Source: Vibrio atlanticus
GTDB taxonomy: Bacteria; Pseudomonadota; Gammaproteobacteria; Enterobacterales; Vibrionaceae
Length of the DNA stretch: 64,000 nt
Assembly (NCBI RefSeq): GCF_024347315.1
Contig: NZ_AP025460.1
Location: forward strand, 1,984,001-2,048,000
Direction: 5' to 3'
This document shows, piece by piece, positions 26,320 through 34,331 of this stretch (position 1 is its first letter; each line of letters opens with the position of its first letter). The translations under genes and the position numbers were made by a program. The notes below the pieces were generated by a model that saw only the letters and a program-made list of their open reading frames with translations, ran no database searches and had not been told where the DNA came from.

Positions 26320-28329
26320 TTGAAACCCTCTACGACATCATCTCTTCCCCTGTTACTCGCCGGACCCATTTTAAGAAAAACGACTGCAACTGAAGTCGTA
26401 CTTTGGTTAGCCACCAGCTCGCCTCTGACAGGCAGAGCCGAACTTCATACTCAAGAAATAGACGATTCTGAAGCAGCACAAGACCAACCGTTTTATACCT
26501 CACCGCTTGAAGATCATGATTCGATTCAAATCGGTACACATGCGTGGGTAACGCTCATCCGCTTACAAGGTGAGTTCCCGACTAATACACTTCTAGAGTA
26601 TGACGTTCGCACAGAGTCAGGCTCATTAAAAGAGCTCGCACCTCACCTTGTTTACAACGGTAAATCTCGCGTTGAGTTTAAGATCTCGACCTCGGCTGAT
26701 TACATTCTTCATGGCTCTTGCCGTAATCCACATCATCCAAGCAAAGACAGCCTAGTCGCGGCCGATAACAAGATAGCCGATCAAACCGTCGCTGAAAGAC
26801 CCGATATGCTGATGATGAGCGGCGATCAGATCTACGCTGACCATGTGGCAGGCCCAACACTGGATGCTATTCAGCAAGTGATTCAATTGCTTGGCCTAGT
26901 GGGAGAGAGCTTACCGACTGACTCGCAAGTTAACCGAATCAACAGCAGTGACGCCTTATTTGAGAGCGAATATCACTTATATCAACGTGATCAGTACTTG
27001 CCACACCACACCACTTCAGAATCCATGCTCGATAAGTTCTTCCCGAATCGTGGCGTACCGATTTTTAGTTCTACCGATTGTGAAAACCACTTGGTCACGC
27101 TGTCTGAGTTTATCGCGATGTACCTGTTAGTTTGGTCTCCGACACTATGGCAATGCGTCAATCGAGAGCGTTTAATTGAGAATAACTTCACTCAAGGTGG
27201 ACGCAAATTAACACCGATCGAGCAGCAACAATGGCGTGATGAAAGCGTCATCATAGATGATTTCATTGCTGGCTTACCGCAAGTACAGCGTCTGTTCGCA
27301 CATATCCCTACATACATGATCTTTGACGATCACGATGTAACCGATGATTGGAACCTTACCGTGGGTTGGGAACATGCCGTAGACCAAAACCACTTTGCAA
27401 CTCAAGTCATTGGTAACGGCCTCGCGGCCTACTGGATGTGTCAGGGCTGGGGTAACAAACCGGAGAGCTTCGACGAAAGGTTCATCGAGCAAGCAAAACA
27501 GCTTTTTGCTGGTCAAGTACGTGCCACTACAGAAATGCATAATGAAACTGTCGATGCCAATACTAATCACCCTGTTAGCAATATCGAGCCAAACAAGCAT
27601 CGCGCCTTCATTGAGATGCTGAGTCGCTTTGAGGAATGGCATTACACAATAGATACTTCACCCAAAGTCATTGTGTTGGATACCCGAACACGTCGCTGGC
27701 GTTCGGAATCTCGTATGAATAAACCTTCAGGTTTGATGGACTGGGAGGCCTTGATTGAATTTCAACATCAATTGATGCATCAAGATAAAGTCGTCATCGT
27801 TTCAGCTGCGCCTATGTTTGGCGTGAAGTTTATTGAAACTCTGCAAAAGATGGCGACCACAATTGGCAAACCATTAGTGATTGACGCTGAAAACTGGATG
27901 GCGCATCCGGGCAGTGCTAATACGCTGATCAGTATCTTTACCCATACCAAAACACCGACCAATTTCGTGGTACTTTCTGGTGATGTTCACTACTCCTTTG
28001 CTTACGATATCAAGCTTAGGTACCGCCGAAATAGCCCAAACATTTATCAAATCACCTGTAGTGGTATCAAAAATCAGTTCCCAGCTCCGCTGCTTAAATT
28101 CTGCGATGTGTGGGACAGACTATTGTATAGCCCGCGCTCGATTCTGAACTATTTCACCAAGCGAAAGCGCTTAAAGATTGAGAAACGAAGCCCAGACAAT
28201 CAAACCTTCTATCGCCTTTCAAACCGCAGTGCGATTGGTGAATTAAGATTAGATAGCGACGGTAAACCGCAAGCGATTACGACGTTAAGTGGTGATGGAA
28301 AAGTGACACGCTTTCCTGAACCTTACTAA
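26320..28329 (+). CDS. PhoD-like metallophosphatase
   Basis: A 669-aa protein starting at TTG (AGG 8 nt before). The N-terminal beta domain (1-120) is followed by a calcineurin-like metallophosphatase core: HGSCRNPHH (PhoD signature with the Cys), MMSGDQIYADH, FDDHDVTDDWN, and LSGDVHYSF near the C-terminus, giving the two-metal site. There is no signal peptide or Tat motif, so it is probably cytoplasmic, unlike secreted PhoD. It is predicted to cleave phosphodiesters or monoesters; its substrate is unknown. Confidence 0.85.
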   Translation: MKPSTTSSLPLLLAGPILRKTTATEVVLWLATSSPLTGRAELHTQEIDDSEAAQDQPFYTSPLEDHDSIQIGTHAWVTLIRLQGEFPTNTLLEYDVRTESGSLKELAPHLVYNGKSRVEFKISTSADYILHGSCRNPHHPSKDSLVAADNKIADQTVAERPDMLMMSGDQIYADHVAGPTLDAIQQVIQLLGLVGESLPTDSQVNRINSSDALFESEYHLYQRDQYLPHHTTSESMLDKFFPNRGVPIFSSTDCENHLVTLSEFIAMYLLVWSPTLWQCVNRERLIENNFTQGGRKLTPIEQQQWRDESVIIDDFIAGLPQVQRLFAHIPTYMIFDDHDVTDDWNLTVGWEHAVDQNHFATQVIGNGLAAYWMCQGWGNKPESFDERFIEQAKQLFAGQVRATTEMHNETVDANTNHPVSNIEPNKHRAFIEMLSRFEEWHYTIDTSPKVIVLDTRTRRWRSESRMNKPSGLMDWEALIEFQHQLMHQDKVVIVSAAPMFGVKFIETLQKMATTIGKPLVIDAENWMAHPGSANTLISIFTHTKTPTNFVVLSGDVHYSFAYDIKLRYRRNSPNIYQITCSGIKNQFPAPLLKFCDVWDRLLYSPRSILNYFTKRKRLKIEKRSPDNQTFYRLSNRSAIGELRLDSDGKPQAITTLSGDGKVTRFPEPY

Positions 28330-28442
28330 ACAAGTGTTCCTTATTGCTGACCTCTTCGTAATGTCAGTTTTAAGTAAAGACGCTTGCGATCACACTCCGT
28401 AGGCCCAATAGTAATAATATTCACCATAACTGGAATGCTTTT

Positions 28443-28892
28443 ATGTTTAACTCACTTACCTCGTTATTTAAACAATTAGTTGACGGCTCTGATTTAGGCA
28501 AAACGCCCACTGCCTCACCTAACTTAGCCATCGCCAGCTTGTTATGCGAAGTCGCTGGTGCAGACCACGCGATCAACGAATCAGAGCAACAAGCCAAACT
28601 GCACTTACTTCAGCGTTTACTGAACATAACCGAAGAAGAATCAAAAGCTTTATTAACACAAGCTGAGCCTCAAGTTGAACAATCTGTTTCTCTGTACGAT
28701 TTCACTTCTCAACTGCGAGAGCTTTCGCAGCCGGTTCGCATAGACTTAATCAAAGCTATGTGGGAAGTCGCGCATGCGGATGGAGAGATTGACCCACTTG
28801 AAGATTCAGTGATCCGCAAAACCGCAGAACTTCTTTATGTTGACCACAAAGACTTCATCAAAAGTAAGTTGAGCGTTTTAGGCGAAGATTAG
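28443..28892 (+). CDS. TerB-family protein
   Basis: A 149-aa all-helical protein matching the TerB (tellurite-resistance) family, a two-repeat fold: LAIASLLCEVAGADHAINESE with the acidic ADxxxxxxE pattern, then IDLIKAMWEVAHADGEIDPLED repeating it. These motifs bind a metal. There is no other ter gene nearby, so it is the stand-alone version. Confidence 0.85.
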   Translation: MFNSLTSLFKQLVDGSDLGKTPTASPNLAIASLLCEVAGADHAINESEQQAKLHLLQRLLNITEEESKALLTQAEPQVEQSVSLYDFTSQLRELSQPVRIDLIKAMWEVAHADGEIDPLEDSVIRKTAELLYVDHKDFIKSKLSVLGED

Positions 28893-28895
28893 AGC

Positions 28896-28950
28896 CTGAA
28901 ATGGTTAATTAGATTCTGAAATGGTTAGTTTGAGCATGAATGATTAGTCA
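28896..28950 (+). repeat. Degenerate ~21-bp direct repeat after the terB stop
   Basis: CTGAAATGGTTA occurs at 28896 and 28917, with a weaker third copy (CATGAATGATTA) near 28935, all between the stop codon and the terminator. Confidence 0.65.
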
Positions 28951-28965
28951 AAACCATAAATGAAT

Positions 28966-29001
28966 AAAAAGCGACGGGCTAAGAAACCCGTCGCTTTTTT
29001 T
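28966..29001. terminator. Bidirectional terminator between terB and the exonuclease gene
   Basis: AAAGCGACGGG pairs with CCCGTCGCTTT around CTAAGAAA, with a T-run on the forward side and an A-run on the other. It serves terB and possibly the convergent exonuclease gene. Confidence 0.9.
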
Positions 29002-29070
29002 GAATGGATAGCACTGAAAGCTAGAAGAATAAAACTGAGAGGTTTTAAAAATTCAGCTACAACAATTTCG

Positions 29071-29601
29071 TTACAACATTGTTAATGTCAGCTTCGCAAG
29101 ATTATAAGCATCGACATAGCCGGAGTGCTGACGGCCTTCCCACTCGATATTTTTCGCTTCTTGAGCCGCACGGTGGCCAATGCGTTTTTCTTTCAATCTA
29201 TTTTGAATACGATAAAGCGTTGCGATGTTTAAAAACTCGCTAAATGGTGGCTCAATGCCTTTCTCTATACACTCTTTGTGTAAGATAAGGTCATCACGCC
29301 CCCACGCTGCATAGATTTTTTTCGGACCACCGAAGTTTTTAATCATCGACTTGATGACCGACTCTAATGGGCGCCCCTGCTTTTCGATTTTACGAGGTGT
29401 AATACCGGTTAACTCGGCACAGAACAGAGATACTTCGTCTTTCTCTGGCTTAACGTAGTATTGTGCTCGCTTGACGATAGTACCAGATGTTAGGTCAATC
29501 TCAGCAAGACCAACTTCAATGATCTCCCCTGTTGTTCCCACACCGTCTTCGCTCCAACAGCACATTTCCAAATCGAAACATACCACTCGATTGTGATTCA
29601 T
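29071..29601 (-). CDS. DEDDh-type 3'-5' exonuclease
   Basis: A 176-aa DnaQ-fold protein with the acidic motifs in place: Exo I DLE at residues 10-12 (CFDLEMCC), Exo II in the AAWGRDDL region, and Exo III HSGYVDAYN, where His and Asp are spaced H-x4-D. It is related to the small KapD/ERI-1-like exonucleases that trim RNA ends. It is monocistronic. Confidence 0.85.
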   Translation of the reverse strand: MNHNRVVCFDLEMCCWSEDGVGTTGEIIEVGLAEIDLTSGTIVKRAQYYVKPEKDEVSLFCAELTGITPRKIEKQGRPLESVIKSMIKNFGGPKKIYAAWGRDDLILHKECIEKGIEPPFSEFLNIATLYRIQNRLKEKRIGHRAAQEAKNIEWEGRQHSGYVDAYNLAKLTLTML

Positions 29602-29688
29602 ACGTCGCCTAATTCTCTCATCAAAAATTTTGTCAAATTGTACATGAGCCTAATACAGAACTCGACCCTAGTTGCATCAAGTGCTCAT

Positions 29689-31227
29689 TTAGCCTGCAAT
29701 TGTGACTCGATTTCGGCCATCTGACTTGCTTTGATACAACATGCTGTCGGTTTTTTGAAGGAGTTCTTCAATATCTTCTTTACTGCGGATGGTAGCACCG
29801 ATACTTAGAGTACAACTCAAAAGTTGACCTTTGTGCTCGCAGCAAGAATCACTTACGCTGTGTAAAATACATTCAAGGTAAAACTTCAAAGCTTCACGAT
29901 CGGAAATGCTTGATATAATACAAAACTCATCACCACCGACACGGAACAAGTTGTCCCCTTCTTTTAAGTTCAATGAAATCTGTTTAATCACATGCACAAG
30001 CAAGGCATCACCCGCAGGGTGGCCAAATTTATCGTTGATACCTTTGAATTTATCGATATCGAATCCGATGAGAGTGAAAGACTCACTACGCTGAATTGTC
30101 TTGTCGAGGATTTTGTTGAAAGCGCGTCGGTTGTATATCTCTGTGAGGCTATCATGGTTGGCGAGAAAGCGAAGTTCTTTAGTTCTTTTGTCAAGCATTC
30201 TAGACAGACGATCTTTTTCTCTGATTTGCATATTAACAATATATGCAAGCAACAGTGAGATAGTCGTTCCCACTAATGCAATACCTGCTAATACCATATA
30301 ACCATAAAATGATATGCATGAATCGATCTTGTAGTCGATCTTCCAGTCGCGATTAGTCAGAGCCAAAGTCTTTGTTATCTCGTGACCAAAGACTGAATCA
30401 TAACCTTTAGTCTCAAACAAAATAGGTGAATCTTCCGCTTCAAAACCAGTGTCAGTGACACGAATATAGACATTCATATCCCCTACAGCCGAAGCTAATA
30501 GATTTTCAAAGTAATAAGTTGTGCGGACTACACCAATCACAACACCGAGTAAGTTGTCACTTTCACCATCAAACACAGGGTGATAAACCAACATGCCACT
30601 CTTTGGTATTTCTTTGTCTAAGCCATCTTGTATTAAGCGTACCTTGTCAGAAACATTGGCTTCGCGAGTTTGTTTAATGTTGTCTATAACTAATTTAAAA
30701 CGCTCTCTAGATGAATAAAAACCTAATACTTTATTATTTGCCTCTGTGTTTGGGTAAACGTCAGTTGCAATAAAAGCAGACTCGCCATCTAAGACATAGC
30801 CATACGTTTTTTCTTGGTGTTTTGGGATGGTAAACAACTTAAAAAATGGGTATTCCTCTTCCATTTCTTTTGTATATGCTGTGATTTCATCAACCGATAC
30901 TTTTTGCATCCACTGCAAGGCAATTAGACTTTTTGAATGGGCGATGGTTTGCTTTGCAAAACGGTCGAAATTACCCCAATTATCTTGATCGTTAGAATAG
31001 AAAAAATTAGCGCCGGAACCGATGTAAGCCACATCATTATTGATAAACGCTTCAAGACTTAGTGTCTGGTGCGTAGCAAAGCTATTCAAATTCGTTATCA
31101 GCGCACGTTGCTGATTAAGCGCGACAAACACAAAACACAACACAGTTATCAAAAAACCGACCGAGAATACGACCAATGGGAGTATTTTTCTCTTCATCCC
31201 TATTAGTGGGTCAGTAGTGTCAGGCAT
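29689..31227 (-). CDS. CHASE-domain GGDEF protein (membrane diguanylate cyclase)
   Basis: 512 aa from the ATG at 31227 (GGAA 5 nt upstream; a longer frame to 31404 lacks support, and an ATG at 31197 is possible). A transmembrane helix (about 15-37) precedes a periplasmic CHASE sensor (about 50-275, with FYSNDQDNWGNF and YPFFKLFTIPKH), a second helix follows, and then comes a GGDEF domain with FRVGGDEFC. The RxxD inhibitory site is altered: the equivalent position reads KEGD, so product feedback may be weak. It makes c-di-GMP in response to an unknown periplasmic ligand. Confidence 0.9.
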   Translation of the reverse strand: MPDTTDPLIGMKRKILPLVVFSVGFLITVLCFVFVALNQQRALITNLNSFATHQTLSLEAFINNDVAYIGSGANFFYSNDQDNWGNFDRFAKQTIAHSKSLIALQWMQKVSVDEITAYTKEMEEEYPFFKLFTIPKHQEKTYGYVLDGESAFIATDVYPNTEANNKVLGFYSSRERFKLVIDNIKQTREANVSDKVRLIQDGLDKEIPKSGMLVYHPVFDGESDNLLGVVIGVVRTTYYFENLLASAVGDMNVYIRVTDTGFEAEDSPILFETKGYDSVFGHEITKTLALTNRDWKIDYKIDSCISFYGYMVLAGIALVGTTISLLLAYIVNMQIREKDRLSRMLDKRTKELRFLANHDSLTEIYNRRAFNKILDKTIQRSESFTLIGFDIDKFKGINDKFGHPAGDALLVHVIKQISLNLKEGDNLFRVGGDEFCIISSISDREALKFYLECILHSVSDSCCEHKGQLLSCTLSIGATIRSKEDIEELLQKTDSMLYQSKSDGRNRVTIAG

Positions 31228-31575
31228 AAGGGTTCCAAATGGGATAAAGTGAGCAGAAAGTATATAACGGACGGAAATAATGCTCCATTCATGTTTAGTC
31301 CTAAATGTCACATTAAACGGGCATTTTGTAAATCTTACTGATACCCATGACCAATAACCAGACAAGTCTCGACTAAATTTCAAGCTAACACACCAAAAAA
31401 CCACTTGTTTGAAAACATTAAATACACCTCTTAAGCCTTGAATATGCTAGTATCCACCCATATTTATAGCTTGAAAGCGACCGTTTCAGCCTCGTGCTAC
31501 CGAGTTTCTTTCCAATCTGTATATTCCTTTAAACCGACGAATATACCGTTAAATCAATTTTAAAGAGAAATCACT
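31228..31575. other. Divergent promoter region
   Basis: About 350 bp between the GGDEF gene and the Hsp70 cluster. It should contain both promoters; AAAGAGA at 31562-31568 is the ribosome site of the DUF2760 gene. No other element is recognised. Confidence 0.3.
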
Positions 31576-32208
31576 ATGATCGTTGATTTGAACCTAATCC
31601 CACAAACGTTTGATATGCTTCACGCAGGCCTAACTGCATCAAGCGTTTTACTACTGCTTATTGCCGTTTCTCGTAAAACCCAAGTGGTTGAGAAAGTCGT
31701 AGAAAAACCAGTAGAAAAGATCGTTGAAGTTGAGAAAAAAGTTGAAAAGATTGTTGAAGTTGAGAAAGTTGTAGAAGTTGAAAAAGTCATCGAAAAAATC
31801 GTTGAAGTTGAATCTAAGCTTGCAACAGCTCCGACTGACTCTGCAATGCAACTACTGTCTATCATGCAGCAAGAAGCGCGTTTAATCGACTTCCTAAAAG
31901 AAGACCTAGCTTCATTCTCTGACGAAGAAGTTGGCGCAGCAGCACGTGTTATTCACACTGGCGGTAAAAAAGTGTTAGCAGATTACGTGACGCTTTCTCA
32001 CATCCGTACTGAAGATGAAGAAACGCGCATCACTATCGCTGAAGGTTTCAACCCACAAGAAATCCGCCTAACAGGCAATGTAACGGGCAATGCACCGTTC
32101 AATGGCACGCTAGTTCACAAAGGCTGGAAAGCAACTGACATGAATCTGCCTAAACTTGCTGAGAACTACGATGCATCTGTGATTGCACCGGCAGAGGTGG
32201 AGCTATAA
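31576..32208 (+). CDS. DUF2760 protein, partner of Hsp70 pair
   Basis: A 210-aa protein. One transmembrane helix (18-30) is followed by a coiled coil made of a repeated VEKIVEVEK unit (36-78), then a globular C-terminal domain (about 85-210) of DUF2760: MQLLSIMQQEARLIDFLKED, VIHTGGKKVL, GTLVHKGWKA. The stop overlaps the next gene by a base (ATAATGG), so translation is coupled. In many proteobacteria DUF2760 is followed by two Hsp70-like proteins, as here. Confidence 0.9.
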   Translation: MIVDLNLIPQTFDMLHAGLTASSVLLLLIAVSRKTQVVEKVVEKPVEKIVEVEKKVEKIVEVEKVVEVEKVIEKIVEVESKLATAPTDSAMQLLSIMQQEARLIDFLKEDLASFSDEEVGAAARVIHTGGKKVLADYVTLSHIRTEDEETRITIAEGFNPQEIRLTGNVTGNAPFNGTLVHKGWKATDMNLPKLAENYDASVIAPAEVEL

Positions 32209-34193
32209 TGGAACACCAAACTCAGCCATCATCGCACGAGTCATCTGCACAAACGCATTCACAAGAGCTATCTTCTCAAGAGCAACATCAGGCGCCTAAG
32301 TTCAGTGTCGGTATCGATTTAGGTACTACACACTGTGTTTTGTCTTTCATCGACACAACAAATGAAGACGCTCGCGTTGAGGTGATGCCAATCCCTCAAT
32401 TGACGGCTCCAGGTACAGTAGAAACTCGCAGCCAACTTGGCTCGTTCCTATACCAGCCGCACGAACATGAAATGAATGCGGGATCTCGCGTTCTGCCTTG
32501 GTCTTCTGAGCCGAAAGCACTGGTGGGTGCGATTGCTCGTAACCTAGGTTCAAAAACCCCTATCCGTTTGGTAGCAAGTGCTAAATCTTGGCTCTGCCAC
32601 GGTGGTGTGAACCGTCGTGATGCTTTCCTTCCTGCAGGCAGCCCTGAAGAAGTTGAAAAAGTATCTCCGCTTAAGACAACTGAGTTGTACCTAGAGCACC
32701 TGAAAGATGCTTGGAACCACGCTAACCCAGAACACAAACTGGCAGACCAAGATGTAACGATCACCGTTCCAGCTTCGTTTGATCCTGCGGCGCGTGACCT
32801 AACAGCTGAAGCTGCACGTAATGTTGGTTTCACTCACCTAACGCTTCTTGAAGAGCCACAAGCGGCTCTTTACAGCTGGATTGATAACAGCAACGACACA
32901 TGGCGTGATGAAGTGAATGTTGGCGACATCGTTCTTGTTGTCGATATCGGTGGTGGTACAACTGACCTTTCGTTAGTTGAAGTAACACAAGATGAAGGCA
33001 ACCTAAGTCTGAACCGTATCGCAGTAGGTGAACACATCCTACTTGGCGGCGACAACATGGACTTAGCGTTAGCTTACCGTCTGAAAATGAAACTGGCTCA
33101 AGAAGGCAAAGAACTGGCTCCTTGGCAGGTTCAAGCGATGACTCATGCATGTCGTGATGCGAAAGAAGCACTGCTAAACGATGCTGAACTCCAATCTGTG
33201 CCGATCGTTGTTCCAAGCCGCGGCTCTAAGCTACTTGGCGCAACACTGAAAACAGAACTGACTCAGCAAGAAGTACAACAAACATTGGTTGACGGCTTCT
33301 TCCCACAAGTCGCTGTCACGGATCACCCGGTACAGAAAACTCGTGGTGCACTGACTCAAATGGGTCTGCCTTACGCTCAAGATGCGGGTATTACTCGTCA
33401 CATTGCTGCATTCCTTTCTAAGCAAGCCAATGCGCTTTCTGGAAATAGTGAAGCCGCTCAACAAGATTTCAACCCATTTGCAAACATGCCCGGTACAGAA
33501 GCGCAAGGGTCAGAAGCGCCAGCAGCAGACTTCATCAAACCAACAGCGGTACTGTTCAATGGTGGTGTTCTAAAATCTAACCTACTTGCTGATCGTCTTT
33601 CAGACACGATCAATGAATGGCTAATTAATGCAGACTCAGAATTCGCTAAACAGCTTTCAGGCTTAGACTTAGACCTAGCGGTTGCAAGTGGCGCTTCTTA
33701 CTACGGCGCAGTTCGTCGTGGCCAAGGCGTTCGTATCCGCGGTGGTATCGCTTCTTCATACTACGTAGGAATTGAAAGCGCGATGCCAGCAATCCCAGGT
33801 ATGGCTCCTCCGATGGAAGCACTGTGTGTTGCACCATTTGGCATGGAAGAAGGTTCAAGCGTTCAAGTGCCTAGCCAAGAGTTCGGTCTAGTGATTGGTC
33901 AGCCAGTACACTTCCAATTCTTCGGTTCAACAACACGTCGTGAAGATGAAGCGGGCACGCACCTTGACCACTGGGCTCCAGAAGATCTTGATGAGCTTCC
34001 TGAAATCCAAGTGACACTGCCTGTTTCTGAAGGTCGTCGCGAAGGTGAAGTGGTTCCGGTGACTTTAGCGTCTCGTGTTACTGAATTAGGCACGTTATAC
34101 CTAGAAGCGATTGCCACTGACAATGGTCAGAAATGGCACGTTGAGTTCGACGTTCGTGAAGATACGAATAGCGACTCAAACGAACAAGCATAA
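32208..34193 (+). CDS. Hsp70-family ATPase 1
   Basis: A 661-aa protein with an actin-like ATPase domain: phosphate 1 GIDLGTTHCVLSF (36-48), connecting PASFDPAARDLT, phosphate 2 VVDIGGGTTDLSLVE, adenosine motif LFNGGVLKSN. The region after about residue 515 is a short beta domain ending WHVEFDV, unlike the long DnaK peptide-binding domain. It is not DnaK or HscA; it belongs to the divergent pair linked to DUF2760. The role is unknown; the membrane anchor of the DUF2760 partner suggests a membrane-linked chaperone task. Confidence 0.9.
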   Translation: MEHQTQPSSHESSAQTHSQELSSQEQHQAPKFSVGIDLGTTHCVLSFIDTTNEDARVEVMPIPQLTAPGTVETRSQLGSFLYQPHEHEMNAGSRVLPWSSEPKALVGAIARNLGSKTPIRLVASAKSWLCHGGVNRRDAFLPAGSPEEVEKVSPLKTTELYLEHLKDAWNHANPEHKLADQDVTITVPASFDPAARDLTAEAARNVGFTHLTLLEEPQAALYSWIDNSNDTWRDEVNVGDIVLVVDIGGGTTDLSLVEVTQDEGNLSLNRIAVGEHILLGGDNMDLALAYRLKMKLAQEGKELAPWQVQAMTHACRDAKEALLNDAELQSVPIVVPSRGSKLLGATLKTELTQQEVQQTLVDGFFPQVAVTDHPVQKTRGALTQMGLPYAQDAGITRHIAAFLSKQANALSGNSEAAQQDFNPFANMPGTEAQGSEAPAADFIKPTAVLFNGGVLKSNLLADRLSDTINEWLINADSEFAKQLSGLDLDLAVASGASYYGAVRRGQGVRIRGGIASSYYVGIESAMPAIPGMAPPMEALCVAPFGMEEGSSVQVPSQEFGLVIGQPVHFQFFGSTTRREDEAGTHLDHWAPEDLDELPEIQVTLPVSEGRREGEVVPVTLASRVTELGTLYLEAIATDNGQKWHVEFDVREDTNSDSNEQA

Positions 34194-34200
34194 TGAATCA

Positions 34201-34230
34201 ACGGCACCTTAACGGGTGCCGTTACTTTAT
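34201..34230 (+). terminator. Possible terminator or attenuator between the two Hsp70 genes
   Basis: ACGGCACC pairs with GGTGCCGT, followed by TACTTTA. The U-run is short, so some read-through into the second Hsp70 gene is likely. Confidence 0.6.
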
Positions 34231-34331
34231 CAATGCGATTCCCTAGCCCTGTATTAAAAGCATTCCAAAGACAATAATAAGACCAAGATTATCCATTAAC
34301 TGGTCATCACTTTGGCAGAATAAGGTTTTGT

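Noticed and set aside
32396..32833. Reverse-strand 145-aa frame inside Hsp70-1
   Set aside because: Shadow of the Hsp70 coding strand.
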